Below, piece by piece: positions 1-7,130 of a stretch of 19,858 nucleotides of DNA. The position numbers were made by a program, and so were the translations under genes. Source of the stretch: CANCDA01 sp043757205 (GTDB taxonomy: Bacteria; Pseudomonadota; Gammaproteobacteria; Burkholderiales; Burkholderiaceae_C); NCBI GenBank assembly GCA_043757205.1, contig JAYVPU010000201.1, positions 1-19,858 of the forward strand, read 5' to 3'. The first letter of the stretch is position 1. Every line of letters starts with the position of its first letter. The notes below the pieces were generated by a model. The model was not told the origin of the DNA, did not search any database, and saw nothing but the letters and a program-made list of their open reading frames with translations.

Positions 1-125
1 CACTGAAAAATGCCCAGGACCAGAACGTCTATGTCGATGCCGATGCTGTCATCAGCACACTTGAACGCAAGCTGAACCAAGCCAAAGCCAGTGTTAAACC
101 TGCCCATCGGACAAGTCGGGCATGA
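1..125 (+). CDS. C-terminal end of a probable type II antitoxin (partial)
   Basis: The frame starting at base 3 is open from the window edge to a TGA at 123-125. It encodes about 40 residues ending in KPAHRTSRA, with a preceding segment DADAVISTLERKL that looks like the helical tail of a ParD-like or similar small antitoxin. Its stop overlaps the start of the toxin gene as ATGA, the usual translational coupling of type II toxin-antitoxin pairs. The DNA-binding N-terminal part lies outside the window, so the family is inferred from position and from the toxin next to it. It would be expected to bind the toxin and repress the shared promoter. Confidence 0.6.
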   Translation, partial: LKNAQDQNVYVDADAVISTLERKLNQAKASVKPAHRTSRA

Positions 126-439
126 GTTTTCGCGTCCGGCTGACGCAGGAAGCAGCGGCTGATTTGGAGCGCTTGTTTGACTTCGTTCTGGCACGTGAAC
201 TTGAGCGCAACGATGGTGATTTTGATCTGGCTGAGCGCGCACTACGGGCGATCAAAGATGGCATTGCCAGCTTGCGCCGCTCACCCTTCACTTGTCGCAA
301 AGCCAGTCAGAGTCCGTTCATGCGCGAGTTGATCATCCCCTTTGGCAACACAGGATATGTCGCACTTTTTGAGATCGTGGACAGCGCCAATTTAGTTGTG
401 GTCGCTGTGCGGCATCAACGAGAAGATGATTACCACTGA
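122..439 (+). CDS. RelE/ParE-family toxin
   Basis: A 105-residue protein of the RelE/ParE toxin fold. The N-terminus (FRVRLTQEAAADLERLFDF) matches the usual opening strand and first helix of these toxins. The middle holds the helical hairpin, and the end (ELIIPFGNTGYVALFEI ... LVVVAVRHQREDDYH) matches the central beta-sheet with the typical VRHQRE-type C-terminus. RelE members cleave mRNA on the ribosome; ParE members poison DNA gyrase. The sequence alone does not separate these, though the R-H-x-x-E-D ending is common in ParE-like and RelE-like stabilisation toxins. The ATG overlaps the stop of the upstream antitoxin frame by ATGA, so the two form one operon. Length is normal for the family. 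Confidence 0.82.
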   Translation: MSFRVRLTQEAAADLERLFDFVLARELERNDGDFDLAERALRAIKDGIASLRRSPFTCRKASQSPFMRELIIPFGNTGYVALFEIVDSANLVVVAVRHQREDDYH

Positions 440-493
440 GCTGCGCACGGCGATGTTGCACGGCTCACGCATGACAACCCTCAAGGACTCAAC

Positions 494-844
494 ATGGCCT
501 GTGACGAAGGACTGGTAGAGCGCATTCGCGACGAGCTGCAAGACGTCATGGGCATTGGCGAGAAGCGCATGTTTGGTGGCGTGTGCTTCACCTTGAACGG
601 CAACATGGTGCTCGGCGTCGTCAAAGATGAACTCATGGTGCGCCTGGGTGAGGCCGCTTATGCGGATGCCTTGCGACAGCCGCATGTGCGGCCCATGGAC
701 TTCACCGGACGCCCCATGAAAGGCTATGTGTTTGTAGCCTCTGCGGGGCTGGCCGAGGATGCCGACTTGCGCCGCTGGGCCGCGTTGGGCAACGCGTTTG
801 TCAGCGCGCTGCCACCCAAGCGATCCAAGCAGCCCAAGAAATAA
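494..844 (+). CDS. TfoX/Sxy N-terminal-domain protein
   Basis: A 116-residue protein consisting essentially of one TfoX N-terminal domain (PF04993 type). Seen features are the early amphipathic helix (LVERIRDELQDV), the core motif KRMFGGVCFTLNGNMVLGVV, DELMVRLGE, and a later PMKGYVFV strand followed by a helix and a basic tail (KRSKQPKK). Full-length TfoX/Sxy co-activates competence genes in gammaproteobacteria, but single-domain stand-alone forms like this are common and have no established role. The start is supported by AAGGA at 483-487, six bases before the ATG. It ends six bases before the convergent stop of the Bug-type gene, so no separate terminator fits between them. Confidence 0.82.
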   Translation: MACDEGLVERIRDELQDVMGIGEKRMFGGVCFTLNGNMVLGVVKDELMVRLGEAAYADALRQPHVRPMDFTGRPMKGYVFVASAGLAEDADLRRWAALGNAFVSALPPKRSKQPKK

Positions 845-850
845 ACACGC

Positions 851-1825
851 TCAATCCGGCTTGATGCCGTTGTCCCGCACCACCTTGGCCCAGATGTCCA
901 TCTGGCGCTCGATAAAGGCGCGCGCGGCCTCGGGCGTGCCGCCGACCACGTCAATGCCTTGGGCATCGAGCTTCTTGGCGATGTCGGGTTGCTTCAAGAT
1001 TTTGTTCAGTGCTTCGTTCATGCGCTTGACAATCTCGGGCGGCGTTTTGGCTGGGGCCAGCAGGGCCCACCAAGCGGGGGCGTCAAAACCGGGGTAGCCG
1101 CTCTCGGCCAGGGTGGGCACATTGGGCAGGTCTGGACTGCGCTTGGGCGTGGTGACGGCTAGGGGCCGCATGCGGCCGCTGTCGATGTGCGGCTTGGTCA
1201 CGAACACCGAGCCGATAGACAAGGGCACATGCCCGGCCACGGCATCGTTCATCAGCGGGCCGCCGCCTTTGTAGGGCACGTGCGTCCAGTCGATGCCGCC
1301 GTTTTTACCCAACAGCGTCATGGCGACGTGGCCCAGGCTGCCCGAGCCGATGGAGCCATAGCTCACGTTCTTTTTGGCTTTGGCTGCGGCCACCACATCG
1401 GCGAATGTTTTGTACTCGCTACCCGAGAAAGTGGCCAACACCATGGGCGATGTGCCCACCAGCACCAGCGGCGTGAGGTCTTTTTTAGAGTCAAAAGGCA
1501 GGTTGGGGATGAGCGAGGGGTTCACGCCGTGGGTGTCAAACACCACGGCAAAGGTGTAGCCGTCCGCCGGGGCTGCCGCCACTGCCGCTGCACCGATGGA
1601 GCCGGACGCGCCGCCCTTGTTTTCCACAATCACATTCGCGCCCAGTTCTTGCGCCAGCGGTACCGACAGAATGCGCGCTACCTGATCGACAGAGCCACCG
1701 GGCGGGAACACCGCCACCAGTTTGATGGGTTGGCGCGTGGGCCAGGCTTGTGCGGCCACGTTGGCGCAAGCGAGCAGCGCCGCTGCGCCGACAATGGCCA
1801 GCCATAAATGAGAACGAGTTTTCAT
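851..1825 (-). CDS. Bug-type (TctC-like) periplasmic solute-binding protein
   Basis: A 324-residue secreted binding protein of the Bug family, the receptor type of tripartite tricarboxylate transporters. It opens with a clear signal peptide (basic MKTRSHLW, hydrophobic core, probable cleavage after AQA near residue 27). The mature protein starts WPTRQPIKLVAVFPPGG and carries the family motif GGSVDQVARI, followed by the two-domain fold with GSIGSGSLGH and the VPYKGGGP segment that helps form the ligand site. These proteins bind small carboxylates in the periplasm. No TctA or TctB membrane gene is nearby, so this is an orphan receptor, as is very common in Burkholderiales. The start has GGAG eight bases upstream of the ATG. 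The ligand cannot be told from sequence. Confidence 0.92.
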   Translation of the reverse strand: MKTRSHLWLAIVGAAALLACANVAAQAWPTRQPIKLVAVFPPGGSVDQVARILSVPLAQELGANVIVENKGGASGSIGAAAVAAAPADGYTFAVVFDTHGVNPSLIPNLPFDSKKDLTPLVLVGTSPMVLATFSGSEYKTFADVVAAAKAKKNVSYGSIGSGSLGHVAMTLLGKNGGIDWTHVPYKGGGPLMNDAVAGHVPLSIGSVFVTKPHIDSGRMRPLAVTTPKRSPDLPNVPTLAESGYPGFDAPAWWALLAPAKTPPEIVKRMNEALNKILKQPDIAKKLDAQGIDVVGGTPEAARAFIERQMDIWAKVVRDNGIKPD

Positions 1826-1837
1826 GAGGGAATCTCC

Positions 1838-1850
1838 GTGATGTAATCAC
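1838..1850. promoter_or_regulatory. Short palindrome between divergent starts
   Basis: GTGATGTAATCAC has perfect 5-base arms around a 3-base centre. It lies in the 28-base space between the divergent starts of the Bug-type gene (1825, minus) and the hydrolase gene (1854, plus). Its position suits an operator, but it is short and could be chance. Confidence 0.25.
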
Positions 1851-1853
1851 CCA

Positions 1854-2840
1854 ATGGTAAGAGAAAATCAACTCATTCACCCGCTGGCGTCACCCGATCA
1901 ACCCCGCGTTGAAGCCAACCCGCAGCTCTGGCAGCACGCCCAGCCCGTGGCGCTGACCCGCAACGTGATGCGCCTGACCGCACCCAACCCCGGCATGATG
2001 ACCGGCCCCGGCACCAACAGCTATGTGGTGGGCGACGCGCACAGCGGCTACATCGTGATCGACCCCGGCCCGAACGAGCCCGAGCACATCGCGCGGCTGC
2101 ACCAGGCCACGGGGGGCGACATCCGCATGATCGTCTGCACCCATTCGCACTCAGACCACTCGCCCGGCGCGCTGCCTTTGCAAGCGCTGTGCGCGAAAAA
2201 GCTTGAGTCATCCGTTCGGGCTGCGCTTGTCGAAGCCCACCCTTCGACAAGCTCAGGGCGAACGGTAATGCCGCCCATTTTGGGCCTGCCTTCAGCCCCC
2301 ACGGCGCGACCTGGCAGCCACTTTGTGCCCGACCGCGTGCTACAAAATAAAGAGCGGCTTACGCTAGTAAATAAAGGGTTGCAGGCCGATTCGACCCATA
2401 CTTTAGAGGTCCTCCACACCCCAGGGCATGCTGCCAACCACCTGTGCCTGGTGTTGGTGGAGGACGGCCTGCTGTTCTCGGGCGATCACGTCTTGAACGG
2501 CAGCACCACCGTGGTGGACCCACCCGACGGCGACATGACGGACTACCTGAACTCACTCGACCTCTTAAGTGCCGCCTGCTTAGAACATGACATCGACTTC
2601 ATCCTGCCCGCCCACGGCTACGTGATCCGCCAAGCCTCGCACGCCATTGCGCACTTGAAAGCGCACCGCTTGAAGCGTGAGGCCAAAGTCCTCAAAGCCA
2701 TGCAAGCCAAGCCCGACGGCACGATGGACGACTGGGTGGCGCTGGCCTACGACGACGTGCCCGCAAGCATCTGGCCGCTGGCCAAGCGCTCCATGCTGGC
2801 GCATGTGCAGCGGCTGCAGAAGCTCAGCGCGCGGCTCTAA
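1854..2840 (+). CDS. Metallo-beta-lactamase-fold hydrolase (LACTB2-like)
   Basis: A 328-residue metallo-beta-lactamase superfamily hydrolase. The dinuclear-metal motif is seen as THSHSDH (His97, His99, Asp101, His102), with further ligands in TPGHAAN (His192), SGDHVL (Asp211) and LPAHGY near residue 264. MTGPGTNSYVVG before the first motif and the C-terminal helical region resemble LACTB2-like and bacterial MBL-fold hydrolases, some of which act on RNA; the substrate here is unknown. Residues about 120-138 are encoded by an inserted palindromic repeat and probably form a surface loop between core strands. The start at 1854 is only 28 bases from the divergent gene and has no clear Shine-Dalgarno site. 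The stop overlaps that of the convergent phnE gene by a few bases. Confidence 0.88.
   Translation: MVRENQLIHPLASPDQPRVEANPQLWQHAQPVALTRNVMRLTAPNPGMMTGPGTNSYVVGDAHSGYIVIDPGPNEPEHIARLHQATGGDIRMIVCTHSHSDHSPGALPLQALCAKKLESSVRAALVEAHPSTSSGRTVMPPILGLPSAPTARPGSHFVPDRVLQNKERLTLVNKGLQADSTHTLEVLHTPGHAANHLCLVLVEDGLLFSGDHVLNGSTTVVDPPDGDMTDYLNSLDLLSAACLEHDIDFILPAHGYVIRQASHAIAHLKAHRLKREAKVLKAMQAKPDGTMDDWVALAYDDVPASIWPLAKRSMLAHVQRLQKLSARL
2212..2265. repeat. Palindromic dispersed repeat, copy 1, in frame inside a gene
   Basis: Two 24-base arms (2212-2235 and 2242-2265) are inverted copies with three mismatches, separated by six bases. The left arm begins CCGTTCGGGCTG; the right arm, read on the other strand, begins CCGTTCGCCCTGAGC. 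It sits in frame in the MBL-fold gene and encodes the loop VRAALVEAHPSTSSGRTV. Read on the opposite strand it gives VRPELVEG, a peptide recognisable from many proteobacterial proteins. The second copy (14445-14494) has the GGG/CCC asymmetry reversed, so it lies in the other orientation. Confidence 0.85.
2340..2412. repeat. AT-rich segment resembling a second dispersed repeat
   Basis: Within the MBL-fold gene, this stretch (starting GCTACAAAATAAAGAGCGG and running through TAAATAAAGGG) is clearly richer in A and T than the flanking coding DNA. Its order of motifs (GCTACAAAATA ... GCTTACGCTAG ... AAGGGTTGCAGGCC ... GACCCATA) recalls a dispersed intergenic element I associate with Comamonadaceae genomes. 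It stays in frame and encodes LQNKERLTLVNKGLQAD. The repeat assignment rests on memory, and no second copy is in the window. Confidence 0.35.
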
Positions 2841-3640
2841 GCCGCCATGACCCGCCGCGCCCCATAGCTGGCGGCGTCCACAAAAGCCACCAGCACCATC
2901 ATGGCCAGCAGCACGCTGCTGGTCTGGGCCATCTGGAACAGGCCCATGTGAAAGGCCAGCATTTGCCCCAGGCCGCCCGCACCCACCACGCCCAGCACGG
3001 CGGCGGCGCGGATGTTGTTCTCCCAGCGGTACAGGGTGTAGCTGAGCAACTGCGGCAGCACGCTGGGCAGGGTGGCGAACCAAAAGACTTGAGCCTCACT
3101 CACGCCGCGTGCGCGCAAGGCGAAGCCGGGACCAGCAGGGGCGTTTTCTAACGCCTCGGCAAACAAGCGGCCCAGCACGCCCGCCGTGTGCAGGGCCAGC
3201 GCCAGCGTACCCGCCAAGGGCCCCAGCCCAGCACTGATGAGCAACAAGGCCGCCCACACCAGCTCGGGGATGCTGCGCAGCGCGTTGAGCACCAAGCGAG
3301 TGAGGCCGCGCCAGCGTGCGCTGTCGTCCGCGTGGGTCTTGGCCGCAGGCAGGGACAGGGCCAAGCCGAGAACGGCGGCGATCAGGGTGCCGACCGCCGA
3401 CATGGCTAAAGTTTCCAAGGTGGCCCAGCCGAGTTTGGTGAAGAAGCGCAGCGAGACATCAGGCACCAGCAACTCGGCCCCGAAGCGGCCCATTTTTGAC
3501 AAGGCATCGGCACTGAAAAACTGCGCCCACTTCAACTCCAGCGTCCAAAAGCTCATGCCAGTCAAAACGATGAGCCCCACGACGAACCAACAGGCTTTGC
3601 AACGTGCATCCCAGAGCGGCGGTGGCAATTTGGATTTCAT
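2837..3640 (-). CDS. phnE: PhnE-type ABC transporter permease (second permease of the operon)
   Basis: A 267-residue inner-membrane permease of the phosphonate-type ABC importer family. About six hydrophobic segments are seen, starting near residues 15-35 and ending with the C-terminal helix (SVLLAMMVLVAFVDAASYGA). The cytoplasmic EAA loop that contacts the ATPase is visible as FAEALENAPAGPGFALRARG, followed by the family-typical YTLYRWENNIRAAAVLG and VGAGGLGQMLAFHM. The ATG overlaps the stop of the preceding permease gene by ATGA (3637-3640), so translation is probably coupled. It shares the RSIPELVWALLL and RWE-IR-A--LG-VGAGGLGQ blocks with its neighbour, so the pair looks like an old tandem duplication forming a heterodimeric channel. 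Confidence 0.9.
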   Translation of the reverse strand: MKSKLPPPLWDARCKACWFVVGLIVLTGMSFWTLELKWAQFFSADALSKMGRFGAELLVPDVSLRFFTKLGWATLETLAMSAVGTLIAAVLGLALSLPAAKTHADDSARWRGLTRLVLNALRSIPELVWAALLLISAGLGPLAGTLALALHTAGVLGRLFAEALENAPAGPGFALRARGVSEAQVFWFATLPSVLPQLLSYTLYRWENNIRAAAVLGVVGAGGLGQMLAFHMGLFQMAQTSSVLLAMMVLVAFVDAASYGARRVMAA

Positions 3641-4473
3641 CCCAGCCCCCGGCGCAGCCAGGCGCTCACCCAGTCCGCCAGCGCCACCAGCGCCATGAAG
3701 ACGATGAGCATGGTGGCGACCTCAGCGCCGTTGAACATCTTCATCGACGCGTCCATGAGTTGGCCCAAGCCGCCCGCGCCGACAAAGCCCAGCACGGCGG
3801 AGGAACGAATAGCGCATTCCCAGCGGTACACGGTGTAGCTGGTCAGCTCGGCCGCGTTTTGCGGCAGCAGGCCAAACAGAAAAGCCTGCAAGCGCCCACT
3901 GCCGTTGCGCATGAGGCTGTGCGTGGCATGGGCCTCGCTACTCTCCAAAATCTCGGCATAGACCTTGCCCAGCATACCGGCATAGGTGAGCGCAATCGCA
4001 ATCACCCCGGCAGTCGGCCCCAGGCCCACGACACGCACGAAAACCAAGGCCCAGATCAGCTCAGGCACGCTGCGCAGCACGATCATCAACCAGCGCAAGG
4101 CCGTACGCAAAACAGCAGGGCCAGCGGCCATGCGCCCGGTGAGCGCAGACAACGACAGCACGCGCACCGACAGCAGCGCCAGGGGAATCGCCAGCAGCAA
4201 AGCCAGCGCGATACCGGCGGTGGCCATGGCCACGGTGCGCCAGGTCTCACGCGCCACCAGCAGCAAGAAGTCGGGTTCGACCTTGGGCGGGAAGAAGTCG
4301 CCCAGGAAGTGCAGCGTGGGCTTGAGGCTGGCGGGTTCGAACATCGTCCAGGGTTTGAACTCGGTCAGCACCAGCAGGGGCCACAGCAGCAGCGCGCTGG
4401 CCAGCAACCAGAAAACGCGGGCGCGCCAGGCGGGGTCTTGCCGCGCGACGCGATGGCGCGTGCGTTCCATCAT
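3637..4473 (-). CDS. phnE: PhnE-type ABC transporter permease (first permease of the operon)
   Basis: A 278-residue permease from the ATG at 4473. This ATG shares one base with the TGA of the ATPase gene (TGATG), which is why it is preferred over an upstream TTG at 4482. Transmembrane segments are clear from about residue 20 (VFWLLASALLLWPLLVL) to the last helix. The EAA-type loop reads AEILESSEAHATHSLMRNG, and the typical PhnE blocks RSVPELIWALVFVRVVGLGP and YRWECAIRSSAVLGFVGAGG follow. It would pair with the downstream permease to make the translocation path. Length is normal. Substrate specificity comes from the binding protein, not from this gene. Confidence 0.9.
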   Translation of the reverse strand: MMERTRHRVARQDPAWRARVFWLLASALLLWPLLVLTEFKPWTMFEPASLKPTLHFLGDFFPPKVEPDFLLLVARETWRTVAMATAGIALALLLAIPLALLSVRVLSLSALTGRMAAGPAVLRTALRWLMIVLRSVPELIWALVFVRVVGLGPTAGVIAIALTYAGMLGKVYAEILESSEAHATHSLMRNGSGRLQAFLFGLLPQNAAELTSYTVYRWECAIRSSAVLGFVGAGGLGQLMDASMKMFNGAEVATMLIVFMALVALADWVSAWLRRGLG

Positions 4474-5330
4474 CAGCGGCAATGCATCACCACGGGTGTG
4501 GCCACTCGCGCATTCAACTCGGGCACGGCGCCAACGGGCGCAGGGCCGGTCAACTCGTCCAGGTGCTGGTCGTACAGGTCATGCAAAAGCTGTTGCGTGA
4601 CTTGCGTCGCAGGCAGGTCAAACGCCAGCTCGCCATAGCGCAAACCGACGATGCGCGGGAAGTGCTGCAAGGCCATCTCGACATGGTGCAGCGAGACCAC
4701 CAGCGTGGCACCGCGCTCATGGGCGGCATGGGTGAGGCTCTCAATGGCCTGCACGCTGCGCGTGGGATCCAGCGCCGACAAGGGCTCATCCACGAGCAAG
4801 AGTTTGGCTTGACTGGCCAGCAAACGCGCCAGCCCCACGCGCTGGCGCTCGCCGCCCGAGAGGCGATCGACCCGCTCAAACAGCTTGTCGCTCAAATCAA
4901 ACTGTGCCAACGCAGCATCGGCCCGGGGGATGTCACTGGGGTAGAACAGGCTGCGCAGGCTTTGCCACAAACTCATCTGCGGCAAGCAAGCGGCCAGCAC
5001 CGCGGTGACCACGCGCTGGCGCGGCGGCAGCGGGGGCACTTGCGGGGCCAGAAACAATTGGCCGCGCAGCGTTTGCAAGGCCGTGCGGGGTAAGGCCCAA
5101 GGGTCTTGCCCGCCCAGTTGCAGGCCACCTTGGCTCGGGCGCAAGGCGCAGGCCAGGGTGTGTAGCAGCGTGGTCTTGCCCGCGCCCGAAGGGCCAATCA
5201 CCGCCACCTGCTCGCCTGCGGCGATGGACAAGGACACACCGCGCAGGGCGGCGGGTGCGCTCAATGCGGCGGCGGGATGCTTGGAAAAAACCGAATTGAG
5301 ATCAATTTTCACAGACAAATCAGGCTGCAA
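4473..5330 (-). CDS. phnC: PhnC-type ABC transporter ATPase
   Basis: The cytoplasmic ATPase of the importer, 285 residues from a TTG start. Walker A is GPSGAGKTT (residues 46-54), the signature is LSGGERQRVG (about 157-166), Walker B is LLLVDEP (about 177-183), and the switch histidine is in SLHHVEMA. This is the PhnC/LolD-like arrangement. The family usually starts shortly before the first strand, so the start here is uncertain: no in-frame ATG exists, and TTG 5330 or GTG 5312 are the candidates, neither with a clear Shine-Dalgarno site. It follows the binding-protein gene after 48 bases that contain an AT-rich hairpin, and its stop shares one base with the next start (TGATG). Confidence 0.9.
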   Translation of the reverse strand: MQPDLSVKIDLNSVFSKHPAAALSAPAALRGVSLSIAAGEQVAVIGPSGAGKTTLLHTLACALRPSQGGLQLGGQDPWALPRTALQTLRGQLFLAPQVPPLPPRQRVVTAVLAACLPQMSLWQSLRSLFYPSDIPRADAALAQFDLSDKLFERVDRLSGGERQRVGLARLLASQAKLLLVDEPLSALDPTRSVQAIESLTHAAHERGATLVVSLHHVEMALQHFPRIVGLRYGELAFDLPATQVTQQLLHDLYDQHLDELTGPAPVGAVPELNARVATPVVMHCR

Positions 5331-5352
5331 GCCAATGGATGAATGCGTAATA

Positions 5353-5371
5353 AGCTATTAATTTAATAGCT
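5353..5371. repeat. AT-rich hairpin between binding-protein and ATPase genes
   Basis: Perfect 8-base arms (AGCTATTA and TAATAGCT) around ATT lie in the 48-base gap between phnD and phnC. No T-tract follows on the minus strand, so it is not a normal terminator. An mRNA processing or stability element that leaves more binding protein than ATPase is one possible role; a remnant of an AT-rich dispersed repeat is another. Confidence 0.5.
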
Positions 5372-5378
5372 ATTATTT

Positions 5379-6233
5379 TCACTTCAACAAATCCGCACTG
5401 CGCGCTGCGGCCTCAATGCCCTTGTAGTTCTCGGCCTTGGTCGGCACAAAGCGGGTAGCGCGTTGCAGCTCCAAAATTTCCTTACCCTCGGGGGTGGCCT
5501 TGTTCAAGTCCAGAAAAGCTTTGCTGATTTTTTCTTTGAGTGCGGCGGGCATGTCGGCATGCACCGTCCAGTTGTAGTCAAAGTAGGCTGGGGTGGTGTA
5601 GATCACGCGCACCTTGGTGGTGTCCACTTTTTTATCAGTCACAAATTTTTCCCACACCGAAATGTTGAGGGCACCGGCATCCACTTTGCCTGCGGCTACG
5701 GCGGCAATGGTGGCGTCGTGCGCGCCGCTGTAGGCCACGCGCTTGAGGTCTTTGTCGGGGTCGATCTTGGCGTCCAGCAAGAAGCTGCGCGGCATCAGGT
5801 GGCCGCTGGTGCTGGAGGCGCTGCCAAAGCTCAGCGTCTTGCCCTTGAGGTCGGCCAGCGTTTTGATGGCGGGGTCGGTGGTGATGAAGACCGAGCGAAA
5901 TTTTTCGTCTTCTTCGCGCTGCACCAGGGGCACGGCCTTGCCACCGGAGCGCACATTGGCCTGCACGAAGGTAAAGCCGCCAAACCAGGCCATGTCCACC
6001 TGCTTGTTGGCCAGCGCCTCCACCGAGGCGGCGTAGTCGCTCACCGGCGTGTACTCCACCTTCATGCCGAGACGGGCTTCCAGGTACTTGATGAGCGGCT
6101 GGGCCTTGCGCGCCAGCTCGGTCGGCGACTCATCGGGAATCGCGGTGATTTTGAAAACTTGCTGTGAAAAGCTGGCCGATGCGGTGCAGAGCAGGGCCAG
6201 CAGCAGGCCGGTTTTGAGGGTGAGGCGACGCAT
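5379..6233 (-). CDS. phnD: PhnD-like periplasmic substrate-binding protein
   Basis: A 284-residue secreted binding protein of the PhnD/PtxB family and the first gene of the importer operon. A signal peptide (MRRLTLKT plus a hydrophobic core, cleavage near residues 21-23) precedes KITAIPDESPTELARKAQPL. Also seen are EYTPVSDYAASVEAL, DMAWFGGFTFVQAN, PLVQREEDEKF and FGSASSTSGHLMPR, the last being the usual Ser/Thr-rich oxyanion-binding turn. Known family ligands are phosphonates, phosphite and similar oxyanions. The AIPDE and FTFVQA wording also recalls a subgroup annotated as putative selenate-binding, so phn is a family name here and not a proven substrate. AAGGAT lies eight bases before the ATG. 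Confidence 0.88.
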   Translation of the reverse strand: MRRLTLKTGLLLALLCTASASFSQQVFKITAIPDESPTELARKAQPLIKYLEARLGMKVEYTPVSDYAASVEALANKQVDMAWFGGFTFVQANVRSGGKAVPLVQREEDEKFRSVFITTDPAIKTLADLKGKTLSFGSASSTSGHLMPRSFLLDAKIDPDKDLKRVAYSGAHDATIAAVAAGKVDAGALNISVWEKFVTDKKVDTTKVRVIYTTPAYFDYNWTVHADMPAALKEKISKAFLDLNKATPEGKEILELQRATRFVPTKAENYKGIEAAARSADLLK

Positions 6234-6366
6234 GTGAACGATCCTTGGCGAATGAGACGATGGGGCATTAGACCAAATAAATCCACCCCCGGCTCTGACC
6301 CACCCGACAGTCCCGCGTCGCCTAATGCGCGAAGCCGCTCATCCCCGAAGCGATTTCGCTCACTAT
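6234..6366. promoter_or_regulatory. Promoter region of the ABC importer operon
   Basis: This 133-base gap separates the importer operon from the outer-membrane protein gene upstream of it on the same strand. A minus-strand TCTAAT (6267-6272) is a fair -10 match but lacks a convincing -35. The terminator of the upstream gene should also be here; only a short AGCGA/TCGCT hairpin without a T-tract is visible. No Pho box was recognised by eye. Confidence 0.3.
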
Positions 6367-7026
6367 TCAGAACCGATGACGAATACCCAGTGACACCGCA
6401 GTGATCCGGTCACGCCCGGTATTTGAGAATTTCAGGAAATTTTCGTCGTACTGCAGCACGCCTGACCACTTCGGATTAAACGCATATTCAAGCCCTAGAC
6501 CGTAGGTCCAATCAAACCCGGTCTCGCTGCTGGCGGTGATGCCTGATCCAGCGGCTGATGACACGTCTGTTCGGCCATAGAGTGCGCCCACTTTTCCCAG
6601 CAGATTGAACGCGCCACTCATCGGCATTCGGCCAATCAAGCTCAGGTTAATGCCATCCGCTTTGGTCCTGCCGCCAGCCCGGCTGATGCTGCCAAAATCG
6701 GTATAGCCAAGCTCCAGGCCCAGGTTGGAATTGTTGAAATAATTCCCGGCATAGATGCTGTAATCCGTCGTGTTTCTATCGGTCGAAAACAAGCCAGTGC
6801 CGTTGTTGACGCGTGAAAAATCAGACTGACCGACATTCACGCCGATGTAACTACGACCCATGCCGTACATGGAGCCCCCACTGCTCGAATAGGGGGGTGC
6901 GTTTTGTGCTTGTGCTCCAGCTGCTATGAACAGCGACGCGGCTGCCACAAACAAGCCACCCATCAGGCGAGGAGTGCCCTTGACCGATCGTCGTAAAGTC
7001 GGCCGCGTTAGTTTGAAATTTGTCAT
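6367..7026 (-). CDS. Outer-membrane beta-barrel protein (OmpA/OmpW-like small porin fold)
   Basis: A 219-residue protein from the ATG at 7026, preferred over a longer frame because it directly begins a signal peptide: basic MTNFKLTRPTLRRSVKG, then LMGGLFVAAASLFIAAG, then AQAQ. The mature part is built of alternating amphipathic strands with aromatic girdle residues (SYIGVNVGQSDF, NLGLELGYTDFG, INLSLIGRM, LLGKVGALYGRT, TYGLGLEYAF, WSGVLQYDENF) and ends in GIRHRF, with the terminal Phe read by the BAM machinery. About eight strands fit, as in the OmpA transmembrane domain. No peptidoglycan-binding domain follows. The role is unknown. Shine-Dalgarno is weak (AGAAAG). Confidence 0.82.
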   Translation of the reverse strand: MTNFKLTRPTLRRSVKGTPRLMGGLFVAAASLFIAAGAQAQNAPPYSSSGGSMYGMGRSYIGVNVGQSDFSRVNNGTGLFSTDRNTTDYSIYAGNYFNNSNLGLELGYTDFGSISRAGGRTKADGINLSLIGRMPMSGAFNLLGKVGALYGRTDVSSAAGSGITASSETGFDWTYGLGLEYAFNPKWSGVLQYDENFLKFSNTGRDRITAVSLGIRHRF

Positions 7027-7130
7027 GATGAACGCTTTCTGAGTAAAAAATGTGGATGGATAGAACTCAACTCTGCACGCCACAAAATGGGTTTGTGCGG
7101 CATGGCACGACAGAGTCAACTGTTATGCAC

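Noticed and set aside
3604..4638. Long plus-strand open frame (344 codons) across the permease genes
   Set aside because: It is a shadow of the overlapping minus-strand phnE and phnC genes, with low-complexity Gln/His/Arg-rich composition and no domain.
6335..6366. Short hairpin (AGCGA/TCGCT) after the outer-membrane protein gene as a terminator
   Set aside because: The stem is only about five pairs and no T-tract follows, so a Rho-independent terminator is not supported.
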